A program made the position numbers and the translations under genes. DNA of 64,000 bases from Roseobacter sinensis. GTDB taxonomy: Bacteria > Pseudomonadota > Alphaproteobacteria > Rhodobacterales > Rhodobacteraceae. Of the stretch, positions 47,894 to 56,253 are shown piece by piece. The stretch is taken from the NCBI RefSeq assembly GCF_025755255.1, contig NZ_JALIEB010000011.1:62001-126000 (forward strand), given 5' to 3'. The notes below the pieces were generated by a model, which worked only from the letters and a program-made list of their open reading frames with translations, did no database searches and was not told the origin of the DNA. The number at the start of each line of letters is the position of its first letter. Position 1 is the first letter of the stretch.

Positions 47894-48294
47894 TTCTTGA
47901 CGGCGTTCAACTCGATCCGGTAGCCCAGCGCCTCGGCCAGCGCGAAGACCTTCCACAGGGTCGGCCCTGTCTTCGAGTCGCCGCGTGCAATACGCGACAG
48001 CGCCGTATGATCGAAGCCCGATTGCGCCCCGATCTCACGCAGGCTCATGTCCGAGCCGTTCAGCATCTGGGCGATCACCTGCGCACCGAGCGTCCGCGCC
48101 AACTCTTCGCCGGCGTCACGGAAGACAGCGTGCTTTTCTGCGGGCTCCAGCGCGTCGAATGCGGCATCAAACCCCGCCTCGTCCAAGGCCTTCACGGGTT
48201 TGACCGGCGCATTCGTCGTGCGTGCCGCCGCGCGGACCGCTTTGCGCTTGGACGCCTTGCCTCCGGTTCCGGCATTGATCTGTACATCAGTCAT
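47890..48294 (-). CDS. HTH-domain regulator, possibly antitoxin-like
   Basis: The 134-residue product has an N-terminal Ala/Lys/Arg-rich low-complexity part, a helical middle (FDALEPAEKHAVFRDAGEE), and a C-terminal HTH: SLREIGAQSGFDHTALSRIARGDSKTGP, ending [11 protein letters not shown]. This layout is similar to HTH antitoxin-like regulators, whose HTH lies at the C-terminus. Upstream lies a good promoter candidate. It is four-base-overlapped with the membrane protein gene downstream. Confidence 0.72.
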   Translation of the reverse strand: MTDVQINAGTGGKASKRKAVRAAARTTNAPVKPVKALDEAGFDAAFDALEPAEKHAVFRDAGEELARTLGAQVIAQMLNGSDMSLREIGAQSGFDHTALSRIARGDSKTGPTLWKVFALAEALGYRIELNAVKK

Positions 48295-48340
48295 ATGTCA
48301 CCGTTGATATCGCGGTTAGAACTGTTGTCTTGCAAAGCAA

Positions 48341-48369
48341 CACCTAGTCAACCAGCGTGCTTTTGTCAA
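48341..48369 (-). promoter_or_regulatory. candidate sigma-70-type promoter of the HTH/membrane gene pair
   Basis: On the minus strand a consensus TTGACA (48364-48369) is followed after 17 bases by TAGGTG (48341-48346), 46 bases before the start of the HTH gene. The -35 is perfect and the spacing ideal, while the -10 is weak. Confidence 0.45.
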
Positions 48370-48373
48370 GATT

Positions 48374-48880
48374 TCAGCGTGCGGTGCGATCAGGCTTCGG
48401 TAACCCGCGCAGCTCTGCGATCACCTTCTTGGCCACCGCGGCATCGCGCAAATCGGTCAGGGTCCGATTGCACTCTGTGAGGGTGCCGACCGTCAGGAAC
48501 GCCAGCCGCCGATCCGGCTGTTCGGTATAGAGCACCACGCAAGCCAGGTTGAACCGGCGGGCATGAAAGCGGGCAAAGTAGCCTTCTTCATCCTTATCGT
48601 TGAGCCCGGTAATCTGCTGAAACAAAACCGGTTTCTCCAGATCGCTCAGAAAGGCCCCAAACTCCGGCGGGGGATAGCCGCTCTTGATATGATGCGCCTG
48701 CTCCACGTGGCTCCAGCGCAGATGATCGGGATTGCGCCAGCTGTGCTCGACCCCGTCGAGGTATCGTTTCAGCTTGAAGATGCGCACCTTGGCCCTGGCC
48801 GCGGCCCGCGGTGCCAGCTTGCCGGCCCGATCGAGCGCGTCGAGAAATCCGTTGGTGATAAAAAAGTTCAAATCGGACAT
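48374..48880 (-). CDS. hypothetical protein
   Basis: The 168-residue product starts SDLNFFITNGFLDALDRAGKL and has a basic helical segment (RAAARAKVRIFKLKRYLDG), then LEKPVLFQQITGLNDKDEEG and FARFHARRFNLACVVLYTEQ. I recognise no domain; there is no signal peptide or membrane helix. I chose the ATG at 48880, because a start at 48940 would overlap the divergent transporter gene. It may be transcribed with the HTH/membrane pair downstream, but the promoter at 48341-48369 suggests separate starts. Confidence 0.55.
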   Translation of the reverse strand: MSDLNFFITNGFLDALDRAGKLAPRAAARAKVRIFKLKRYLDGVEHSWRNPDHLRWSHVEQAHHIKSGYPPPEFGAFLSDLEKPVLFQQITGLNDKDEEGYFARFHARRFNLACVVLYTEQPDRRLAFLTVGTLTECNRTLTDLRDAAVAKKVIAELRGLPKPDRTAR

Positions 48881-48933
48881 AACCGCAGTTGAGGTAAAAC
48901 AACTCGCGAAATCAAGAGCGTGGAGCAGCCCGT

Positions 48934-50706
48934 TTGACACAAGACCAGATCATCCTCTTTTCGCTCTTCGGCGCCGTCTTCGGGCTTCTGCTCTGGGGGC
49001 GGTTTCGCTATGATATCGTTGCCTTTTCCGCGCTGATGATCGGTGTGGTTCTGGGCGTCGTGCCGACCGAGGCGGCGTTCTCCGGCTTTGGCCATCCGGC
49101 CACGCTGGTGGTGGCGCTGGTGCTTGTGGTCTCCGCCGGTCTGGTGCGCTCGGGGGCGGTGTTTCTGATCACCCGCACGCTGGTCGATGCCTCCCGTGCA
49201 CTCGGGGCACATATTGCTTTGATGGGTGCCATCGGCGGTGTGCTCTCGGCCTTCATGAACAATGTGGCGGCGCTTGCCCTGCTGATGCCTGTCGACATCC
49301 AAACCGCGCGCAAGGCAGGTCGGCCGCCCGGGCTCAGCCTGATGCCGCTGAGTTTTGCGACGATCCTCGGGGGGATGGCCACGCTGATCGGGACACCGCC
49401 CAACATCATCATCGCCTCGATCCGGGAAGACGCGCTCGGCGCGCCCTTCGCCATGTTCGACTTCGCCCCCGTCGGCGGGGCTGCGGCGCTGGCCGGGCTT
49501 GCCTTCGTCGCCGTGATCGGCTGGCGCCTGATCCCGCAGAGCGGCGAAGGCACCACGACCGAGGCCGAGTTGTCGCAATACATCGCCGAGCTGACCGTGC
49601 CCGAAGGCAACAAGCAGATCGGCAAGCGGCTCGCTGAACTCTCCGAGGCCGCCGACAAATCCGACGTGGCCATCCTCGGGCTGATCCGCGACGGCAAGCG
49701 CCGCTACGGCCAGGCGCGCAATTCACTTCTGCAAGCGGGAGACGCGCTGGTGCTGGAGGCCACGCCTGACGCGCTCGACGAATTCCGCAGCAGCCTCGAT
49801 CTGGCCGTCGCGGATGCCAAACGCGAAGAGGCGCTGCGGGCCGACGGCGAGGGCGTTGAAATCATCGAAGTGGTGGTGCCCGAAACCGCGCGGATCACCG
49901 GCAAGACGGCGCAGTCCATTGGTTTGGCCTGGCGCCAGCGCACGGTGCTTCTGGGCATCTCGCGGCAAGGCAAACGGATCACCAAGCATCTGCGCCAGAC
50001 GGAAGTGAAGACCGGGGACATCCTGCTGCTGCTGGTTCCACGCGATACCGGCCCCGACGTGACCGACTGGCTAGGCTGCCTGCCGCTGGCCGACCGCGGC
50101 CTTGCGGTGACCGAGAACCGGAAGGTCTGGCTTGCCATTGGGCTTTTCGCGGCAGCCGTCGCGGCAGCCAGTCTTGGCCTTCTCTACCTGCCCATCGCCT
50201 TGGGGCTTGTGGTTGTGGCCTATGTGCTGACGCGCATCGTCCCCATCAACGAGCTCTACACCCACATCAGCTGGCCCGTGGTGGTGCTCTTGGGGTCGAT
50301 GATCCCGCTCGGGGCAGCACTGGAAACCTCTGGCGGGACGCAGTTGATCGCGGATGCGCTGGTGTCCTGGACCGGGGGATTGCCCGCCTGGGCGGTGCTG
50401 ACCGTCCTGATGGTGGTGACGATGACGCTGTCGGACGTGCTCAACAATACCGCGACGACGATTGTCGCGGCTCCGGTTGGCATCCAGATGGCGCAAAGCC
50501 TCGACGTCTCGCCCGACCCCTTCCTGATGGCCGTGGCGGTGGCCGCCTCCTCCGCCTTCCTCACACCGATCGGCCACAAGAACAACACGCTGATCCTCGG
50601 GCCCGGCGGTTACAGGTTCGGAGACTATTGGCGCATGGGCCTGCCGCTCGAGGTTATCGTGGTGGTGGTGTCGATCCCGGTAATCCTGATCGTCTGGCCG
50701 CTCTGA
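48934..50706 (+). CDS. SLC13-type permease with paired TrkA-C domains
   Basis: The 590-residue protein has the ArsB/NhaD-type anion permease architecture: an N-terminal helix bundle with the SAFMNNVAALALLMPV and GGMATLIGTPPNIIIASI motifs, two central TrkA-C (RCK-C) domains (near residues 205-375), and a second helix bundle with SDVLNNTATTIVAAP and HKNNTLILGPGGYRFGDY. Members move sulfate, dicarboxylates or other anions; substrate unknown. The start is a TTG at 48934 with GGAG nine bases upstream. A second, similar permease lies 366 bases downstream in the opposite direction. Confidence 0.85.
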   Translation: MTQDQIILFSLFGAVFGLLLWGRFRYDIVAFSALMIGVVLGVVPTEAAFSGFGHPATLVVALVLVVSAGLVRSGAVFLITRTLVDASRALGAHIALMGAIGGVLSAFMNNVAALALLMPVDIQTARKAGRPPGLSLMPLSFATILGGMATLIGTPPNIIIASIREDALGAPFAMFDFAPVGGAAALAGLAFVAVIGWRLIPQSGEGTTTEAELSQYIAELTVPEGNKQIGKRLAELSEAADKSDVAILGLIRDGKRRYGQARNSLLQAGDALVLEATPDALDEFRSSLDLAVADAKREEALRADGEGVEIIEVVVPETARITGKTAQSIGLAWRQRTVLLGISRQGKRITKHLRQTEVKTGDILLLLVPRDTGPDVTDWLGCLPLADRGLAVTENRKVWLAIGLFAAAVAAASLGLLYLPIALGLVVVAYVLTRIVPINELYTHISWPVVVLLGSMIPLGAALETSGGTQLIADALVSWTGGLPAWAVLTVLMVVTMTLSDVLNNTATTIVAAPVGIQMAQSLDVSPDPFLMAVAVAASSAFLTPIGHKNNTLILGPGGYRFGDYWRMGLPLEVIVVVVSIPVILIVWPL

Positions 50707-50721
50707 GCCCGGACATGAAAA

Positions 50722-50751
50722 GACCCGCATTCGGGCAGCCGAATGCGGGTC
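50722..50751. terminator. strong stem-loop between the permease gene and a DUF1127 gene
   Basis: GACCCGCATTCGG (50722-50734) pairs perfectly with CCGAATGCGGGTC (50739-50751) around the loop GCAG, a 13-bp stem. No U-run follows on either strand, yet its place between the convergent permease and DUF1127 genes fits a terminator. Confidence 0.65.
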
Positions 50752-50787
50752 GGGGATCTCGTGGGCGCCCTTCTGACACCCTTTGGC

Positions 50788-50952
50788 TCAGCGTCCGTAG
50801 ACGTGGGCATAGGCCACATCATAGGCGTCTTCCGGGAACATCCCCAGATCAATCGCCGTCTCGCGTGGCATGTACCGCAGCTCGTGATAGGTGCGGTTGA
50901 ATTCGGCCCGTTTTTCGGCCGCGGTTTTTAGTCGTGCTATGATGCTGTTCAT
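50788..50952 (-). CDS. DUF1127-like small protein
   Basis: The 54-residue product, NSIIARLKTAAEKRAEFNRT followed by YHELRYMPRETAIDLGMFP, matches the DUF1127 (YjiS) pattern: basic helix, tyrosine/ELxxMP turn, then DLG. Alphaproteobacterial DUF1127 proteins affect RNA turnover and phosphate metabolism. AAAGGA seven bases upstream fixes the ATG at 50952; an ATG 18 bases earlier would be out of context. It is single, between two SLC13-type genes. Confidence 0.8.
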   Translation of the reverse strand: MNSIIARLKTAAEKRAEFNRTYHELRYMPRETAIDLGMFPEDAYDVAYAHVYGR

Positions 50953-51071
50953 CTGACATCCTTTCATCAAAACCGGTGTTCTGATAGCGCCAACATGATG
51001 TCGAAACCCCTAATGAACAACGCGCAAAAGAGAAAAGCTGACCTGCAATTTCTGCATAGCAGCATGAGCGG

Positions 51072-52853
51072 TCAGAGCGGCCAGATGAGCGGGATCATCA
51101 TCGACACGATCAGCGCCATACTGAGGTTCAGCGGCACGCCGATCCGCATGAAATCGGTGAAGCGATACCCGCCTGGCCCGTAGACCAGCGTGTTGGTCTG
51201 ATAGCCGATCGGCGTGGCAAAGGCACAGGAGGCCGCGATCATCACAGCCACCACCAGCGGGCGCGGATCGAGCCCGAGCGCAGTGCCGAGCCCGATGGCC
51301 AGCGGCGTCATGATCACCGCAACCGCGTTGTTCGAGACGATCTCGGTGAGCGTCGAGGTCATCACGAAGACCACCAGAACCACCACCGTCGGCGGCATCG
51401 CCATCAGCGTCGGTGAAACGGCATCCACGATCAGCGCCACTGCGCCTGAATGCTGCAGGGCAGCACCGACTGCGAGCATCGCAAAGATTAACGCCAGGAG
51501 GCGGCCATCGACGAAGGAGAACGCCTCATCCGCGTCGATGCAGCCCGTCACCAGCACCAAGGCCACCGCGAGGATTGCCAGCAGCAGGATCGGGGCGACA
51601 TTGAAGGCCGCCAGCGCGACGATGCCTGTCAGCGCGAGGATGGCGATCGGGGCGTGGCTGCGCCGAAAGGCCCGGGCCGAGGGTTGCGAGACATCGACCA
51701 TATCCATCTCTGCCGCAAGCCGTTTGATATCCTCTGGCGCCCCTTCCAGAAGCAGCGTGTCTCCCACTTTCACGACAAGGTCCTCGAGCTGCCGCCCGAT
51801 GTTCTGATTGCGCCGATGCACGGCCAGCGTGTAGACGCCGTACCGCCGGCGCAGGCGCATGTTGCCCAGGCTGCGCCCCACCAGCCGGCATCCGGGCGTG
51901 ATGAGCACCTCCACGGTCGTGGTTTCGACCGCCGAAACCTGATCGACGCGCTTCAGTTCCTTGTTGGCCTGCAGGCTCAGAAGCTCGGTCATCTGCGTGC
52001 GCAGCACCACGCGGTCGCCGACCTGCAAGGTCACATCCTTGAGATTGTGCCGAAGCGAGGCGTCACCGCGGACCACGTCGACAAGCCGCACACCCTCCCG
52101 TTTAAAGAGCTGCACCCCCAGCACCTCGCGCCCGATCAGGTTCGAATCCGGCGGAATCACGGCTTCGGTGAAAAACTTCATCTTCGACCGGTCCGAGAGC
52201 ATGTTCGCCATGCTGTCCCGATCCGGCAGCAGCCGTCTGGCAAAGAGGGTGAGGTAGATGAGACCCCAAAGGCAGACCACGAGGCCGATGGGCAGGATCT
52301 CGAAAATCGTGAACGGTTCCAGGCCCTGGGTACGCGCGACCCCGTCCACCAGCAGATTGGTTGAGGTACCGATCAGGGTGAGCGAGCCGCCCATGATCGC
52401 CGCGTAGCTGAGCGGGATCAGCAGTTTCGACGCCTTGGCGCCCAGGGTCTGGCTCAGTTGCACCACGACGGGGATCATCACGACCACAACGGGCGTGTTG
52501 TTCATGATCGCCGAGGCCCCCATGACCGAGAGGATCACCCCGACGACGGCCCCGCGCGGATGGGTCTTGGCATAGCGTTCGGCCATGCGGGTCAGCACCT
52601 CCAGCGCGCCGGTGCGGACCAGCGCCCCCATCACGATGAACATTGCGGCGATTGTCCAGGGGGCGGGATTGCTCAGCACCGCCAGCGCGGTCTCGTAAGG
52701 CAGAACGCCCAGAAGCAGCATCAGCGCGGCACCCGCGATGGCCACCACCTCGGTTGGATATGTCTCGCGCACGAAGAGCGCGAACATCACCGCCACTACC
52801 CCGAGGGTCAGAAATGCGCCGGTGTTGGGAGACAATTCAAGCAAGGGGGTCAA
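51072..52853 (-). CDS. second SLC13-type permease with paired TrkA-C domains
   Basis: Same architecture as the permease at 48934-50706 but clearly diverged: SAIMNNTPVVVVMIPVV, GGSLTLIGTSTNLLVDGV, two TrkA-C domains in the middle (CDLQV-like TLQVGDRVVLRTQ; KVGDTLLLEGAPED) and EIVSNNAVAVIMTPLAIGL, YQTNTLVYGPGGYRFTDF near the end. The N-terminus is uncertain: the frame has no ATG; a TTG at 52853 is preceded ten bases upstream by AAAGG, and a TTG at 52880 is possible. Substrate unknown. It follows the DMT gene with about 25-50 bases between. Confidence 0.83.
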   Translation of the reverse strand: MTPLLELSPNTGAFLTLGVVAVMFALFVRETYPTEVVAIAGAALMLLLGVLPYETALAVLSNPAPWTIAAMFIVMGALVRTGALEVLTRMAERYAKTHPRGAVVGVILSVMGASAIMNNTPVVVVMIPVVVQLSQTLGAKASKLLIPLSYAAIMGGSLTLIGTSTNLLVDGVARTQGLEPFTIFEILPIGLVVCLWGLIYLTLFARRLLPDRDSMANMLSDRSKMKFFTEAVIPPDSNLIGREVLGVQLFKREGVRLVDVVRGDASLRHNLKDVTLQVGDRVVLRTQMTELLSLQANKELKRVDQVSAVETTTVEVLITPGCRLVGRSLGNMRLRRRYGVYTLAVHRRNQNIGRQLEDLVVKVGDTLLLEGAPEDIKRLAAEMDMVDVSQPSARAFRRSHAPIAILALTGIVALAAFNVAPILLLAILAVALVLVTGCIDADEAFSFVDGRLLALIFAMLAVGAALQHSGAVALIVDAVSPTLMAMPPTVVVLVVFVMTSTLTEIVSNNAVAVIMTPLAIGLGTALGLDPRPLVVAVMIAASCAFATPIGYQTNTLVYGPGGYRFTDFMRIGVPLNLSMALIVSMMIPLIWPL

Positions 52854-52904
52854 GGGGATAGGACCTTTGATGCGATGCAACCACAGGTGAGTGTGGCGAA
52901 TTGC

Positions 52905-53813
52905 TCAGGCCGAGGCAAGCGCCGCTTTCGGGCGCGGCTGCACCAGATACATGCCGGCAAACATCAGCGCCAGCGCCGCCCAGATGCCAGTGGAATAGGC
53001 CTCATCGAGGATCAGTTTCGCCCACAGGACCCCGAAGCCCGTCACAAGGTAGCTCACCTGCACGGCAAAGACCGAGCCTGCGCGCCCGACCATCCAGACA
53101 TAGCCTGCGTAGACGACCACGTGGATCACCGAGGCCAGCATCAGGGCCTGGCCTTCGCGGGTCAGCAACTCCGCCGCGGGGATCCACTGTGTGGAGAGCA
53201 GAGCGACCGGCAGCATGATCACCGCCCCCATCAGCGAGGCGCCGTAGAGCACCTGGAACGGGTCCATCCCGGCGGTGCCGAACTTGGCCACAAGGTTGCC
53301 TTCGAGCCCGTAGCAGATGCCCGCGACCAGCGCGACGAGCACCCAGAACACCGAAAGATCAAGCGCCGACGCCCCCGGCGCCGCGATCAGAAGCACGCCG
53401 CAGAGGCCAAGTGCAAGCCCGATGAAGCGCCGCCACGAAAAGAGGTCGAGCCCCATCAGCAGCGCAATCGGGAACGCCCACATCGGCACCATCGAGAGCA
53501 GGATCGAGAGGATGCCCGCGGGCAGATGCACCGCGGCCTGATAGGATGTGGTGTTCGGGATCATCGTCCCGATCAGAGCGACCATGAGGCAGATGCCGAT
53601 CTGCGCGCGTCCGCGCGGCAGCTTCGTGCCACGCAGCGCGCAGATGGCCGCCATGAGGGCTGCACCGATCGCCAGTTGCCAGAAGATCAGACCGAAGTGC
53701 TTGTAGCCCGTGGAGACCGCAATCTTGGTTAGCGGCTGGGTCATCCCCCAGCCGGCCCCGAGCAGGACAAGAACGCCGGTGAACAGCGCAACCTCTCCGC
53801 GGGACAGGGTCAC
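52905..53813 (-). CDS. EamA/DMT family transporter
   Basis: The 302-residue protein has ten helices in two EamA repeats, with the WGMTQPLTKIAVSTGYKHFG start, GAALMAAICALRG and LILDEAYSTGIWAALALMFAGMYLV in the second repeat. Exporter of unknown substrate. Its ATG overlaps the ymdB stop by four bases, so the two are translationally coupled. Confidence 0.87.
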   Translation of the reverse strand: MTLSRGEVALFTGVLVLLGAGWGMTQPLTKIAVSTGYKHFGLIFWQLAIGAALMAAICALRGTKLPRGRAQIGICLMVALIGTMIPNTTSYQAAVHLPAGILSILLSMVPMWAFPIALLMGLDLFSWRRFIGLALGLCGVLLIAAPGASALDLSVFWVLVALVAGICYGLEGNLVAKFGTAGMDPFQVLYGASLMGAVIMLPVALLSTQWIPAAELLTREGQALMLASVIHVVVYAGYVWMVGRAGSVFAVQVSYLVTGFGVLWAKLILDEAYSTGIWAALALMFAGMYLVQPRPKAALASA

Positions 53814-54622
53814 GGCGCTGCGGCCTCCAGCAGTCCGCCGTTGCGCACCATCGCAATCCGCGCGGCCTTGCCCGTCCGGTCATCCGTTTCGACATAGACG
53901 CCCGCCAGCGTCGCCTCGCCCGCCGCAGGGATGAAACGCTCGCGCGGCATGCCCGTGATGAAGCGGCGCAGGGGTTCGGCCTTCTCCATGCCGATGACGG
54001 AGTTGTAGTCGCCGCACATGCCCGCATCGGTCAGGTAGGCCGTGCCTCCCGGCAGCACCATGGCATCGGCCGTCGGCACATGCGTATGGGTGCCCACGAC
54101 GAGGCTCGCGCGCCCGTCGCAAAAGTGGCCCATCGCCATTTTCTCCGAAGTCGCTTCGCAGTGCATATCGACAATGACCGCCGCCGCCTGTCCACCGAGG
54201 GGATGCGTCTTGAGCACCGGCTCCACCGCCGAGAACGGATCGTCGAAGGGGCGTTTCATGAACACCTGCCCCAGCGCCTGGGCCACCAGCACCTTGCGCC
54301 CGTTCTGCGCTGTAAACAGACGTGCGCCCTTGCCCGGCGCGGCCTTGGAGAAGTTCAGCGGGCGGATGACCCGCGGCTCCTGCTCGATGAACTGGAGCAT
54401 ATCCTTCTGATCAAACGCGTGATCGCCGAGGGTGATACAATCGGCCCCCGCCTCGAGAAGGGTCTTGGCGTGTGCCCCCGACAGACCGATGCCCGAGGTC
54501 GCATTCTCGCCGTTGATGACAATGAAGTCGAGCTTCCACTCCTGCCGGAGACGCGGCAGGTTGTCCGTGATCGCGCGGCGGCCCGCACGGCCCATCACAT
54601 CTCCGAGGAACAACAGCTTCAT
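53810..54622 (-). CDS. ymdB: YmdB/TIGR00282 family metallophosphoesterase
   Basis: The 270-residue product matches the TIGR00282 metallophosphoesterases: LFLGDVMGRAGRRAITDNLP, VINGENATSGIGLSG, ITLGDHAFDQKDML, VVGTHTHVPTADAMVLPGG and the C-terminal GAYVETDD-like GVYVETDDRTGKA. Bacillus YmdB hydrolyses 2',3'-cyclic AMP and affects biofilm choice. The metal ligands (D8, N-E41, H69-type, TH pair) are present. It is coupled to the DMT gene downstream. Confidence 0.9.
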   Translation of the reverse strand: MKLLFLGDVMGRAGRRAITDNLPRLRQEWKLDFIVINGENATSGIGLSGAHAKTLLEAGADCITLGDHAFDQKDMLQFIEQEPRVIRPLNFSKAAPGKGARLFTAQNGRKVLVAQALGQVFMKRPFDDPFSAVEPVLKTHPLGGQAAAVIVDMHCEATSEKMAMGHFCDGRASLVVGTHTHVPTADAMVLPGGTAYLTDAGMCGDYNSVIGMEKAEPLRRFITGMPRERFIPAAGEATLAGVYVETDDRTGKAARIAMVRNGGLLEAAAP

Positions 54623-54689
54623 GGACGATGGGTAGGGCGCGCACCTCAGAAGGGCAAGGGGCGGCGCGCAGAATAATCACGATCCGGGT

Positions 54690-54718
54690 GCCGGACGCAC
54701 CACTGCGGCGCGTCCGGC
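54690..54718 (-). terminator. stem-loop downstream of the outer-membrane protein gene
   Basis: GCCGGACGC (54690-54698) pairs with GCGTCCGGC (54710-54718) around an 11-base loop. It lies 20 bases downstream of the stop of the gene at 54738-55346. No U-run follows, so it may be a Rho-assisted or stabilising structure. Confidence 0.45.
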
Positions 54719-54737
54719 CCTGGTCGGCGCGAACCCC

Positions 54738-55346
54738 TCAGAACCGGCGCGTCAGACCGATCCGCAGCACGGTGGCGTCGGTCTCGGTTTCGCGGAAGTT
54801 CCCGTTGAAATTCTGCTCGGAGGCATCCCACTGGTAATGCACCGCTTCGAGACGGGTCGACCATGTGTCGTTGATGGCGACCTCCGCCCCCAGCCCAAGG
54901 CCAAAGGAGCCGATCAGGTCGTCGTCATCCGAGCCCGACGGGCTTAGCCCAGCATCTGTAATGCCGAGCCCAACGATACCGTAGTAGTAGGCGCGCTGAG
55001 TGGCATAGCCCGCCCGGATGCGCGGCTCCAGCAGGAACGACCCATCGAACCCGGTGCTGCCGAATGTGGCATCAGACGCGCCACCCGGCGTTTCGAGACG
55101 AGACAGCGCAACCTCCGGGGTCCAGACAAAATTCGGTCCGCGCCGAATGCCGTAGCCCGCATAGATCCCGAACCCCGAGCCCTCATCCGACAGGTTGTGC
55201 ACGCTGCTGCCCGCAATCTCCGAGGAGGTGTCCGTGAAGTTGAACGACACCCCGCCATAATACCCTGTCCAGCGATCCTGCGCATCTGCGGGCAGAGCGA
55301 GCGAGACGACAATGCCACCCGACAAAAACAACTCTCGATAGTTCAT
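54738..55346 (-). CDS. outer-membrane beta-barrel protein (OmpA/Omp25-like)
   Basis: The 202-residue product has a signal peptide (YRELFLSGGIVVSLALPADA) followed by RWTGYYGGVSFNFTDT, the typical start of small porin-like barrels, and ends in an amphipathic strand with terminal Phe (TVLRIGLTRRF), the outer-membrane insertion signal. Alternating strands suggest an eight-stranded barrel. GAGG seven bases upstream fixes the ATG at 55346. Ligand or role unknown. Confidence 0.85.
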   Translation of the reverse strand: MNYRELFLSGGIVVSLALPADAQDRWTGYYGGVSFNFTDTSSEIAGSSVHNLSDEGSGFGIYAGYGIRRGPNFVWTPEVALSRLETPGGASDATFGSTGFDGSFLLEPRIRAGYATQRAYYYGIVGLGITDAGLSPSGSDDDDLIGSFGLGLGAEVAINDTWSTRLEAVHYQWDASEQNFNGNFRETETDATVLRIGLTRRF

Positions 55347-55457
55347 GTGAAACCTCATATGATTTGGTAGAAAGGCAAATAGTTAACCTTGAGTTTGTTT
55401 TAATTATTGTTTTACAATAATTTTTGCAAGCAATGTTGTTATGTGGAGTGCTCACCC

Positions 55458-56021
55458 GTGCCCAACCCTCTCGACAGACAGGCCAAAATCGCCGCTACCG
55501 CCCGCGCCGGCGTCTGGTTCAGCACGCTCGCCCTGGGGCTGGCGCTGCTTCTTGCCGCCTATTTCCTCTTCCTGTCGGTTACCGATCCGCTGCAACTGGG
55601 GCGCGAACTGGCCAAGGAACTCGAGCTTGAGATCGACGGTCTGCGACTGACGACCGCGAGCGCCCTGCTCGCCAGTCTGATCTGGCTCACCACCGATTTC
55701 ATGGCCGTGGCGATGATCCTGCTGATCCGCAGGCTCTTTTCCGGTCTGCGTGCGGGCACGGGCATCTTTACCGAGACGACAGCGATCCGCCTGCGCCGCA
55801 TCGGCTGGGTGCTCGTGCTAATCATCCCGGTCAGCATGGTGGTCGACGGGATCGCCCGGGCGCTGCTGCGCTATTGGGCGGATCCCACGGGCATCACTTT
55901 CGGCATAGGCTTTCAGGATGGCGACATCTATGCGGTTATCCTCGGCCTGATGCTGGTGGCGCTTGGGCACATCATGGTCGACGCCGCGCATATGGCAGAG
56001 GAAAACAGGGCTTTTGTCTGA
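55458..56021 (+). CDS. DUF2975 membrane protein
   Basis: The 187-residue product has four membrane helices and fits DUF2975: RAGVWFSTLALGLALLLAAYF, ASLIWLTTDFMAVAMILLIRRLF, then LRRIGWVLVLIIPVSMVVDG and DIYAVILGLMLVALGHIMVDA. The start is a GTG at 55458 with GGAG nine bases upstream. Members occur next to small HTH genes of the YozG type, as here, where the start of the next gene overlaps by eight bases. Confidence 0.83.
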   Translation: MPNPLDRQAKIAATARAGVWFSTLALGLALLLAAYFLFLSVTDPLQLGRELAKELELEIDGLRLTTASALLASLIWLTTDFMAVAMILLIRRLFSGLRAGTGIFTETTAIRLRRIGWVLVLIIPVSMVVDGIARALLRYWADPTGITFGIGFQDGDIYAVILGLMLVALGHIMVDAAHMAEENRAFV

Positions 56022-56253
56022 CGCGGAGGACGACAAGGGGCAGCGTATCACCGTCACACTGGATGTGATGCTGGCCCGCCGCAAGATGCGCTCGAAGGAA
56101 CTGGCCGAGCGTGTGGGCATCACCGAACAGAACGTGTCGCTGCTGAAGTCCGGCAAGGTGAAGGGCGTCCGCTTCGAAACGCTCGCCCGGATCTGCGAAG
56201 TGCTCGACTGTCAGCCGGGAGATATCCTGACCTACGAACCGCCAGAGGACTGA
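56014..56253 (+). CDS. YozG-like HTH regulator
   Basis: The 79-residue product fits the Cro/C1-type YozG family: LDVMLARRKMRSKELAERVG, ITEQNVSLLKSGKVKGVRFE, CEVLDCQPGDILTYEP. The start is uncertain: a TTG at 56014 overlaps the upstream stop by eight bases, and the internal ATG at about 56068 would cut the first helix. Its neighbour is DUF2975, the usual partner. The 3' end overlaps the convergent cyclo-ligase gene by 22 bases. Confidence 0.85.
   Translation: MSDAEDDKGQRITVTLDVMLARRKMRSKELAERVGITEQNVSLLKSGKVKGVRFETLARICEVLDCQPGDILTYEPPED

Noticed and set aside
50995-51183. 62-codon plus-strand frame opposite the end of the second SLC13 gene
   Set aside because: No ribosome site, overlaps a clear gene on the other strand.
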